A DNA stretch of 64,000 nt, taken from Perognathus longimembris pacificus. Taxonomy: Eukaryota > Chordata > Mammalia > Rodentia > Heteromyidae. Location of the stretch: NCBI RefSeq assembly GCF_023159225.1, contig NC_063171.1, positions 41,262,647-41,326,646 of the forward strand, written 5' to 3'. Positions 12,153-24,100 of the stretch are shown piece after piece. Every line of letters starts with the position of its first letter. Position 1 is the first letter of the stretch. The position numbers were made by a program, and so were the translations under genes. The notes under the pieces were generated by a model that did no database searches, had not been told where the DNA came from, and saw only the letters and a list, made by a program, of their open reading frames with translations.

Positions 12153-15100
12153 GCACACATGTGCTAGTCCTGGGGTATCAACTAGGGCGTGGACATTGAC
12201 TCTGAGCTATAGTTCTACTTCCAGATCTTTACTGGTTAATTGGAGATAAGAATCTCATGAATTTCCTTCTTTTTTCTTTTTTTGTTTTGTTTTTTTGGCC
12301 AGTCCTAGGCCTGAGCACTGTCCCTGGCTTCTTTTTGCTCAAGGCTAGCACTCTGCCACTTGAGCCACAGCGCCACTTCTGGCCATTTTCTGTATATGTG
12401 GTGCTGAGGAATCGAACCCAGGGCCTCATGTATACGAGGCAAGCACTCTTGTCACTAGGCCATATCACCAGCCCATGAATTTCCTTCTTGTGCTGGCTTC
12501 CAACTGAGATCCTCAGATCATGGTCTCTCCCTTTTTTTTGGCCAGTCCTGGACCTTGGACTCTGGGCCTGAGCACTGTCCCTGGCTTCATTTTGCTCAAG
12601 GCTAGCAGTCTGCCACTTGAGCCACAGCACCACTTCTGGCCATTTTCTATATATGTGGTGCTGAGGAATCAAACCCAGGGCATGTATATGAGGCAAGCAC
12701 TCTTGCCACTAGGCCATATTCCTAACCCTACCTTCCCTTTCTTAATCCCACAACTGACCATTTTAAGGACTCACAGGCAACTGATCCTTTAGAGAATTCT
12801 TCTAAATTATCTAAAAATCTAAGGGCCTGAGCAAGAGAATGCTTTTGAGTGTTTTAAGTATTTGCCATGGTAGCTAGTAACTATTTAGTGACTAGACTAC
12901 TTGTCTCCACAGCCAGTCAGCTTGTTAATACTTACAACTACCCAGCACATAGCCCTACTATTATATAAAGCGGATAATATAAGGATGTGCTTTCTCCTTA
13001 TTTAGTTTGTGTGTGCTAGTACTAGGTCTTAAACTCAGGGCCTCACACTTAACTTTTTTACTCAGGCTGTCATCAATTACATTATTTTGAACTACATTAT
13101 TTTGAATACAAAGGGAGCTATATTATTCAGCCAGTCAACTACTCCAATCCTGGAATAGTTGACTTGCAAGCTCTTACTATTGTGTGTACTCCAGAGCCTG
13201 TGAGATAACTCTGTAGTCCTATGATTCTGAACTCTTATCAGTGAAGCAGAAGCTTCTTTACAGAAGCAAGGATTGTCCCGAGTCTTCCATTCTGGAACTT
13301 GGGGGGACACCTCAGACACACGTCATTTTGGATGAGAAAAAAAAGGGCCACAGGTCAATATCACTAATCCTTGAGTGATCTAACCTGTCTTTGGCATTCC
13401 TTTATGGCCTTGAGTTCAACTAAAATGAACAAATCCTCCCTCCTACCAGTTGTTAGTCTTCTTCCCAGTAACAATCAATAATAACTTAAGACATAGTCCT
13501 CCTTAGCCGTATCTCTACAAAGTTTAATCATAAATTTATCCTGAGCTGGGTGCTGGTGGTTCATGCCTGTTATCCTAGCTAACTGCTGCCCACATAAAAT
13601 GGAGGGCAAGAGAGATTATAGCAGAGGAGATAGATTATATAGGAGGGGGAAGGGTGAGTGGCCACAGCAGAACCCTCAGAGGATGGGTAAATCAGAGATG
13701 AGAGACCTCCCACTGCCCCCAGGAATACCAGTTGCCTGGGTTACAGGTGGTAGGCAGAGACTTCTAAGGTACATGGGGAGAGAACCAAGGTAAGGACCCA
13801 TTTCTCCTGTGTGGCCCTAACACGCAGAAAGCTGACATCGAGGATCATGGTTTGAAGCCAGCCTAGGCAGGAAAGTCCATGAGACTTGTATCTCCAATAA
13901 ACTATTCAAAAAAGCCAGAAGTGGCGCTGTGGCTCAAGTGGTAGAAAGCATTAGCCTTGAGTACAAACAGGCCCAGGGATACCACTCAGGCCCTGAGTTC
14001 AAGTCCCAGGACCAGAAAAAAAAATTTTTTTTGGCCAGTCCTGGGGCTTGGACTCAGGGCCTGAGCCCTGTCCCTGGCTTCTTTTTGCTCAAGGCTAGCA
14101 CTCTGCCACTTGAGCCACAGCGCCACTTCTGGCCGTTTTCTGTATATGTGGTGCTGGGGAATCGAACCCAGGGCTTCATGTATAGGAGGCAAGCACTCTA
14201 GCCACTAGGCCATATCCCCAGCCCCAGAAAAAATTTTTTATCCTGTATATGATCTGTTTTTTTCCTAAGGACAGTTACATTTTCTAATAAGTAACTCTTC
14301 TCATGCTGCTGAAGGTCAGCAGGGAGGTTTAATTTTTGTTGTCCTGTTGTCTCAGATGTAAACTAACATTTAGAAAAGTTATCCCCAAAGTTGGATGTTG
14401 TTGCTGGGAAGATATCTGCATTCTTGGAAACAATATGGTCTTGGGCCTACAGATTTGTTGGAGTTTGAATAAGATTAGAGCCAAGTGCTCTCTCTTGCTT
14501 TTCCTAGGTGAGCCTGGGATATGGATGATTTCTGCTGACAATATTCTACAGACAGACACTGTAACTGGAGTAGGCATAGCCAGGAGCCCAGGAACTGCAA
14601 CAATTTTTCATGACATCCCAGGAGTAGTGAAAACATACAGAGAGGTATTTCAAGTATATTGAAGAAGCTACGGTGACTATTTTCATGTGTTGGGAATATG
14701 AACATAGAGAATGTCTTAGGAAATGAAATATACTCACATAACAAATATAAAGCCAGTAAGAAAACTTTATTAGAACATTAACAGTGCTTAGCATTCTTCA
14801 CCAGAAGAATGACTACTCTGATTTCTCTTTTAAGAGATCACTGTGGCTACTGGTTGATATTAGGTGGTAGAGGCAAAGGTAGAAGTCAAAAAACCATTTG
14901 GGATGCTGGGTACAGGTGGCTTACAACTGTAATCCTAGCTACTCACAAGGCTGAGATCTGGTTCAAAGCCAGCAAGGGTAGGAAAGTCCATGAGACTCTT
15001 ATCTCCAGTAACCACCAGAAAACCGGTAGAGCTCTAGCCTTGTGCAAAAATGCTCAAGGACCAGCACCCAGGCCCCAAGTTCAAGCCCCAGAACTGGCAG

Positions 15101-18100
15101 GTACATACACACACGACATACATACAACACAGCAGTTAAATTATGTTCATGTTCATAGACTTGAAAAATAAGAATCCAATAGGGGGAATAAAAAAGGATT
15201 AAAATATCTATGCTAGATACTGGTGGCTCATACCTGAATCCTGCTACTCAGGATGCTGAGATCTAAGGAATTACTGTTCAAAGCCAGCCTGGGCAAACAA
15301 ATCTGAGACTCTTACCTCCAGTTAGCCAGCAAAAAGCCAGAAGTAGAGGTATGGCCCAAGTAGCTGAGTGCCAGCCTTGAGGAAAATAAAGTAAGGAAGA
15401 ACTCAAGGCCCTGAGTTCAAGCCCTAGTAGCAGCACGTACGCACACAAATCAACACTGAAACTTTCTATCTAGAAAGTATGAAGTCAGTCTGGGCTAAGT
15501 AGTGAGACCCTATCTCAAAAGTGCTGATGGCTCACACTTATAATCCAACCTACTCGGGAAGCTGAGATCTGAGGACTAAGATTCAAAGCCAGTTCTGGCA
15601 GACAAATCTGCTAGACTACTATATCCAATTAACTAGCAAAAAGCTGGAAGTGAGTGGGCACTGGTGACTGTGGCTCATGCCTATAATCCTAGCTACTCAG
15701 GAGACTACGATCTGAGGATCAGGGTTCAAAGTCAGCCTGAGCAGCAAAGTCTATAAAACTCTTATCTTCAATTAACCACCAAAAGCCTTGAAGTAGATCT
15801 GTGGCTCAAGTGGTAGAAAGTTATCCTTGAGCAAAAAAGCTCAGGGACACTGCTCACACCCTAAGAAAACTTCACGACTGAAAAGAAAACACAACAAAAA
15901 ACAGGTGCCAGTGGTTCATGCTTGTAATTCTAGCTGCTTAGGAGGCTGATATCTGAGGATCACGGTTTGAAGCCAGTCGAGGCAGAAAAGTCCCCATGAA
16001 ACTCTGATCTCCAATGAACCAATCAGAAGTGGCGCTGTGGCTCAAAGTAGTAGAGCTCTAGGATAGTGCCAAGGTCCTGAGTTCAAGTCCCACAACAAAC
16101 AAGAAAAGGCTGGACTGGAGGCTTGGATCAAGTAATAGAGCACTAAGAGCAAAAAAGCTGAACAAGAACATGAGGCCCTAAGTTAAAGCCCCAGTACTGG
16201 CATGAACACACACACACAGACACACAGACACACACACACAAAACCTACACTATCAGGCAGAATACAAGTATTTGTTTGTTTGTTTTTGTTTTTTTTTTTG
16301 CCAGTCCTGGGCCTTGGACTCGGCCTGAGCACTGTCCCTGGCTTCTTTTTGCTCAAAGCTAGCACTCTGCCACTTGAGTCACAGCGCCACTTCTGGCCAT
16401 TTTCTGTATATGTGGTGCTGGGGAATCGAACCCAGGGCTTCAGGTATACGAGGCAAGCGCTCTTGCCACTAGGCCATATCCCCAGCCCCAGAATACAAGT
16501 ATTTTGAAAAAAAGCAATCCTCTGAAATTTCAAAATAGATTGAAATCATATGGAAGGCACCAAGCAAGAAAGCTTCCTAAAGGATACTTTACTGCAGTTA
16601 TTTTATTTTAATTAGGGACTCATGGAAGGTGCCAAAAGGAATGGATAGGGGCTGGGAATATGGCCTAGTGGTAGAGTGCTTGCCTAGTATACATGAAGCC
16701 CTGGGTTTGATTCCTCAAGCACCACATATATAGAAGCCAGAAGTGGCACTGTGGTTCAAGTGGTAGAGTGCTAGCCTTGAGCAAAAAGAAGCCAAGGTTA
16801 GGGCTTAGGCACTGAGTTCAAGCCCCAGGACTGCCAAAAATAAAAAGGGAAATTTTCTATATATATATATTTTTTTGGTGTGTGCCAGTACTGGGGCTTG
16901 AATCAAAAAAAGCCTTGCACTCTCACTTGGACTTTTCTGTCAAGGCTAGCATTTTTGCCACTTGAGCTTCCCCTTCCTGCTTTTTGCTAGTTAATTGGAG
17001 GTAAAGGTCTCCTCAGTTTTTCTGCCTATTCCCAAACCATGATCCTGAGTAGCTAGGATAAAATTTTCTTTCCAGAAAATACTTCTCCCCAAAGTAAACA
17101 GACTTTGTCATTTTCATATATGTGGTTATAAGAAAGGTTAGTGGCTGGGAATATGGCCTAGTGGTAGAGTGCTTGCCTTGTATACATGAATCTCTGGGTT
17201 CGACTCCCCAGCACCACATATATAGAAAATGTCCATAAGTGGCGCTGTGGCTCAAGTGGCAGAGTGCTAACCTTGAGCAAAAAGAAGCCAGGGACAGTGC
17301 TCAGGCCCTGAGTCCAAGGCCCAAGACTGGCCAAAAAAAAAAAAAAGGTTAGTTTGTACAAAACAGATGCTTTGATTGACATAAGTTGTGAGAGGTAGAG
17401 AGGGAGGGAAATGAATCTTTAAAAAGTTTTTCTTTTGGTTTGCTAACAGGTAACAGTCAATGCATCATCAAGATTAATGCTTAGTTATGATCTCAAGACT
17501 TACCTCACCAACACACCCAATTCAACTGTATTCAAACTCTTCATCACCACTGGCAGAAATGGTGTCAATCTCAAAGGTCAGGAATCTCTTCATAAGTCTA
17601 AGTGATTGTCTCCATACTGTGAGAGTATTTACCTCTTTAGAATAATGTAAATGTTTTATTTCAAAATTGATTACTTGAGGGGCTGGGAATATGGCCTAAT
17701 GGTAAAGTGCTCATATACAGGAAGCCCTGGGTTCGATTCCTCAGCACCACTTATATAGAAAAAGCCAGAAGTGGTGCTGTGGCTCAAGTGGTAGAGTGCT
17801 AGCCTTGACAGGGACAGTGTTCAGGCCCTGAGTTCAAGCCCCAGGACTGGCAAAAAAAAAAATCAAAATTGATTACAACTCGACAAATCATGAAGATTTA
17901 AGAGGCCTCAGAAATCTTTGTGGTCCTACCTGAGGATCAAACCCACAGCTAGGTCTGAGCTAGGCAACAGCTAGACAAGAGCTTTACTACTGAGCTCTAC
18001 CCACAGGATTAGGTTGGTTTTTGTTTTGTTTTGTTTTTTAATGCCAGTCCTGGGGCTTGAAATTTGCTGGTTGTTCTGGAATACAGCCTGAGCTGGCTTC

Positions 18101-21100
18101 AAACTGTGATCAGCTAGGATCACAGGTATAAGATACCAGCACCTAGCAGCAGTGGTTTTCTTTTTTATGCCTGTCTTAGGGCTTGAACTCAGTGCCTGGG
18201 TACTGTTCCTGAGCTTCTTTGGCTTAAGTCCAGCACACTACATCTTGATCCACAGCTCTACTTCCAGCTTGCAGACTTTCCTACCCAGGCTGGGTTTGAA
18301 CTACAATCCTCACATCTTGGCCTCTTGAGTAGCTAGGATTACAGGCAAAGCCACTAGTGTCTGAAAGGCTATGTCCCGGCCATCCCAGAGGACTATGCGG
18401 AGATAATCACAGACAGGAGAAGACGGTTCATAAGGAGGTCTATTAGTGGGACCATAGTTCCCACAGGAGAGGGAGCTACATGGCTCTGCACCTTATCCAG
18501 GTGGCAGCTTCTCTCTCTGGAGGTAAAAGGGAAGTAGGTAGGTAGTGAGCAAGAGTGGCTCATTAGGTATGGGTGGATCCGGGGTCTAGTGGGAGGAGCT
18601 GAGGACCTGAGGCTAGACAAATGCTAACTGTGTCTGGCAGATTGTTCTTTGAAAGGGCTTACTTTAGTGGCTACTGTCCTTCAGGTTTTAATACTGATTT
18701 CTAAATACAGAGATTTAATAAATCCAAGGTAAGTCATGGGAAATCAATTTAAAGCTTGAAGAGTTGAGGGATTTTTTTGGACTGTTATGTATGAAATGAT
18801 TTTGCTTAGCATTTGGCTTATGTTTTGCTCTTCAGTTGTTATTACCCTATTTTACTGGGAGAAAAAAAAAAAAGAAGTGAATATAGTGGTATACTCCCTG
18901 TAATCCAGCACTGGAAAGTCCAAGGAAGAAGGATCTCAAGTAGCTAACATCTGTTAGTCAGATTGTAAGGGAGGCAGAGATCAGAAGGATAGAGGTTCAA
19001 GGCCAAAGCAAAAAGTTTGAGAGGCCCATCTCAGCCAATACCTGGGCCTTGTGGCAATGCTATGTAAGAAGTATATGAGGATCACAGTCCAGGCTAACCT
19101 GGGCATAAAACCCAGACTCTATCCCAAAACTAATTAAAACAATAAGAGCAAGAGGCATAGCCAGAGCTTTGTGCTTATCTAGCCCTCACTTCTAACCCCA
19201 ATTCTTGGGGGGAGGGAGGGAGGGAAGGGAGGTGAAATAAAGAGGGGAAAAAAATGAAGTCTCCTCATCTAGGCATGGTAGCACATGCCTGCAATACAAA
19301 GACCCATTTCCAGCCTGAGCTACCTAGTGTGACCCTGTGAAAACAAAAGAAAAAACCCTAATAGATTCTGGATCCTATGCCAAGAATTTTTATCTCACTT
19401 AACTATCTTATTCTGAAGTAATTTCATTTTTAAGGATGAGAGGTAAAAGCAAGGTTAGTGAGCAAGAACTTGTACAAGGTAGCAATTAGTCAGTGGTAGA
19501 TATGCCTGTTTCAAAGTACACACTATTGGAAGTGCAGGTGTGGCTCAAGTGGTAGCATGCCAGCCTTCTGTGAAAAAGCCAGGCAAGAACACAAGGCTTT
19601 GAGTTCTAGCCCCAGAACCAGTATACACAGAAGTTTATGCTATTTTTCCATCCCCTCCATTTTTATAAAACATATTTTAAGGGGGGGTAACATATGCAGG
19701 TCCTGGGGCTTGAATTCAGGACCTGGACACTGTCCCTAAGCTTTTTTGCTTAAGGGTAGCAATCTACCATTGAACCACTAGTTAACTGGAGATGAGTCTG
19801 ACTTTTCTGCCTTGGCTGGCTTCAAATTGTGATCTTCAGCTCTGTCTCCTGAGTAACCAGGATTACAGGTGTGAGCCACCTGCAGCTGGTGCCTCCCCTA
19901 TTTTCTCAATGTAGTCTCAATGTATGCCTGGCCAAAACTAGAATGTAATCCCACAGTTCCCTTGTAGCTAACAGAATAGACACGTGATATGGTGCCCAAC
20001 ATTTTTTGGTTAGGATGGGATCTCAAAAACATTTTGCTCAGGTTGGCCTTTAGACCATGATCTTTCCCATTATCAGCCTCCCAAATATGTAGTTATCTAC
20101 TGGACCTAACCCCTTTATACATTGTTATTGGTTTATCTTTTTGCTCTTTAGGATCCTGCACCCCAAAACAGGCCTCAGCAATTACAAAAGTACTTCTTCC
20201 AGAGACACTCATGTTGTGCCACGTGCAATTCAGTAATACTTTGTTAGACATTCCCGCAAGTAAAGTCTTTCATGTTCATTCAGACTACAGCATGGAGAAA
20301 GGTAGGGTCCAGTAGTTGTTTTCTCCTTATTTACCAATGTGTACAACTATCACATATTTATCCAGTCTTATCTGACATGGAACTATGGGGTCTTTGTTTG
20401 GCTTTGTTTTTTTTTGCCAGTCCTGGGGCTTCAACTCAGGGCCTGAGCACTGTCCCTGGCTTCTTTTTGCTCAAGGCTAGCACTCTGCCACTTGAGCCAC
20501 AGTGCCACTTCTGGCTTTTTCTATAGATTTGGTGCTGAGGAATCGAACCCAGGGCTCCATGTATACAAGACGAGCACTTTACCCCTAGGCCATATTCCCA
20601 GCCCTGAACTATGGGGTCTTAGTGGCCATTTTGTTCAATCTGTTGAACAAAATGGATTGAACAATTTCACCAGCATGCAGCATTTTTTAAATTTTATTTA
20701 TTTACTAATTGAACACAAATTTTTTGACAAGGGGGGCTGGGGATATGGCCTAGTGGCAAGAGCGCTTGCCTTGTATACTTGAAGCCCTGGGTTCGATTCC
20801 CCAGCACCACATATACAGAAAATGGCCAGAAGTGGCACTGTGACTCAAGTGGCAGAGTGCTAGCCTTCAGCGGGAAGAAGCCAGGGACAGTGCTCAGGCC
20901 CTGAGTCCAAGGCCCAGGACTGGCAAAAAAAAAAAAAATTTTTTTTGACAAGGTGTTGTGCAAAAAGGGTACAGTTACATAGTAGGGCAGTGTGTACATT
21001 TCTTGTGATATCTTACACCCTGTTTTTCCCTTCCCTAGGTCAGGTAGACATATATGCAATACACAACGTATCAAGAACATATACAGTATCCACATGGCCA

Positions 21101-24100
21101 AGCCCAAGAAAATTCGCCTAGGGCTTTAAATATGTCAATATTAGATAATATGTCGACAGTAGTCTTATATGAACGTACATACATAGCTTTTGGGCTATTG
21201 TATTCCACTGAGAGGTCAATTTTTGACCTTTATATGTTGAGTAGTTGTTTGGTTTTAGTTACATACTGTTGGGTCGCTGCCCCAATCCTGTGGGAAATAC
21301 CATTTGACAAGCAGTTTTTGGTTTCACAGACCTGGTCTCTACTAGCATGCAGCATTGTTAAATGATTGTTCTTAAACTGCAGGACATTCCAAGCAATAAT
21401 ATTACCAAGTGTAATGTAGAGATGGGCATAATTGATGCCTTGATATAAAACAAATGGCCTGGGCTGGAAATATGGCTTAGTGGCAAGAGTACTTGCCTCA
21501 TATACATGAAGCCCTGGTTCTGATTCCTCAGCACCACATACATAGAAAAAGCCAGAAGTGGCGCTGTGGCTCAAGTGGTAGAGTACTAGCCTTGAGCAAA
21601 AAGAAGCCAGGGACAGTGCTCAGTCCCTGAGTTCAAGGCCCAGGACTGCAAAAAAAAAAAAAAAAAAAAAAAAAAAGACCTAAAATGTAATGATTCTGTC
21701 AAATGTAAAGCATTAACAGGATAGTGTTCACTGAAGTCTCTAGCCCAGACCTTCTGAAACTGTAGTGAGAGTAGTGTTTTTAGCTTAGTATAAAAAAGCA
21801 CTTGGTAGGGCTGGGAATATGGCCTAGTGGCAAGAGTGCTTGCCCTGGGTTCGATTCCCCAGCACCACATATATAGAAAATGGCCAGAAGTGGCGCTGTG
21901 GCTCAAGTGGCAGAGTGCTAGCCTTGAGCAAAAAGAAGCCAGGGACAGTGCTCAGGCCCTGAATCCAAGGCCCAAGACTGGCCAAAAAAAAAAGCACTTG
22001 GGGGCTGGGAATGTGGCTTACTGGTAGAGCTTACCTAGCATGCATGAAGCCCTGGGTTCGATTCCTCAGTACTACATAAACAGGAAAAGCTGGAAGTGGT
22101 GCTATGGCTCAAGTGGCAGAGTGCTAGCCTTGAGCAAAAGCAGCTCAGGGACAGTGCCCAGGCCCTGAGTTCAAGCCCCAGGTTTGGCAAAAAAAAAAGA
22201 AAGTACCTGCCTACCAAGAGGCCCAACCAGCTACACATATGCACATGCAGGAGTGCACATGCATATGCACACACAGTTGCCAAGTTGCATAGGAAAGTGT
22301 TTGTACCATATTACTTGGCATGTTAACTTACTGGTAAAGGTACGTTACACATCCTGTGGGACTGTTCCATCCCTTTGGCTATTTTTCATACAACTGAAAG
22401 CTCAAAACCGAGTTCACATTTTCTCTTGATTTTATGTCATTTCCTCTGAGCCTTCCTGCTGTTTTTCCTTTTTTATTTCAGGAGTTTATGTTTGCCTAAT
22501 CAAGGTTCGTCCACAGTCAGAGGAGCTGCTCCAGGCCCTCAGTATGGCTGATACCTCAGTCTATGGATGGGCAACACTGGTCAGTGAACGTGGCAAGAAT
22601 GGAATGCAAAGAATCCTCATTCCTTTCATCCCAGCCTTTTACATTAACCAGTCAGAATTGATCCTTAACCACAAAGACATTGGTGAGATAAAAGTACTGG
22701 GAGTGGACAGAGTTCTAGAAAACCTACAGGTAGGTTCCCCTCTAAACCAAAACAGTATGAATTTGAATGTGTGTATGTGTATGTGTGTGTCCTGGGGCTT
22801 GAACTCAGGGCCTGAGCACTGTCCCTGAGCAATTTTGTGTTCAAGGCTAACACTCTATCACTTGAGCCACAGTGCCCTTTCATGACTTTTTTGTAATACC
22901 AGGTGCCAAAGAATTCAAACCCAGGGATTCATGTATAGAGGCAAGCACTCTACCACTGGGCCATATTCTCAGTCTTATTTCAAAGATTTCATTTTCATTG
23001 CATGATTAAAATTACCTGGTGACCTAATTAAGTCATTAGGAATTACTGATTTTTTTTTTTTTTTTGCATGTGTAATACCCTGGGGCTTGAACTCTGGGAA
23101 TTACACTCTGTTTTTTTGGCCAGTCCTGGGGCTTGGACTCAGGGCCTGAGCACTGTCCCTGACTTTTTGCTCAAGGCTAGCACCCTACCACTTGAGCCAC
23201 AGCGCCACTTCTGGCCATTTTCTATATATGTGGTGCTGGGGAATTGAACCCAGGGCCTCATGTATACGAGACAAGCACTGTTGCCACTAGGCCATGTCCC
23301 CAGCCCCGGAATTACACTCTTGCTTAGCTCATTTTTGCTGAAAGTTGGCACTCTGCTACCTGGAAATAAGACTTTGAGCTTTTTGTTGGCTAATTAAGAG
23401 TGCGACTTCTGCCAGAGCTGGCTTGGAACTGTGATTCTCAGATCTCAGCCTCCTGATTGACTAGGACTACAGATGCTGAGATCTGATAGCAAGTTGAAAC
23501 CAATAGGGCAGACAAATTCTCAAGATTGGTCCATAATTAGCTAGCAAAAAGCTAGAACTTATGGTTTGGGTAGTGCTAGATGGATGTAAGCTGAAAAAAA
23601 CAGAGGATAGACATGTGGCTTAGTGGTAGAGTGCTTGCCTAGCATGCATGAAGCCCTGGCTACCTCAGTACCACATTAACAGAAAAGGCCACTAGTGGTG
23701 CTTGCTGTGACTCAAGTGGTAGAGAGCTAGCCTTGAGCAGAGAGGCTGTGACAGTGCACAGGCCCTGAGTTCAAGCCCCAGGATTAGCAAGAAAAACTGA
23801 GGGAGAGCTTAAGATGCAGTTCAAGCACCAGTACTGATGTTTACATGTGTGCACACATACACACAAATGAAAACCTGTCCTCTTCACAATTTTATTCTCA
23901 GGTTAGATAGTAATCTTACACCAGTTGTGAACTGGCTCACTAAAAACAGACCATAATTCCTGTACTGTATGAGATTGAAACACTTAATTCTTCTTTCAAA
24001 TGTCTTACCTTTTCTCCAAGGTTTCCCCTAGCTCCCCTTTTTTACAAGTCTCTGGCCACAAGCACTCTCCCTTCACACCAGGCCTGGATATCTACCTGAT

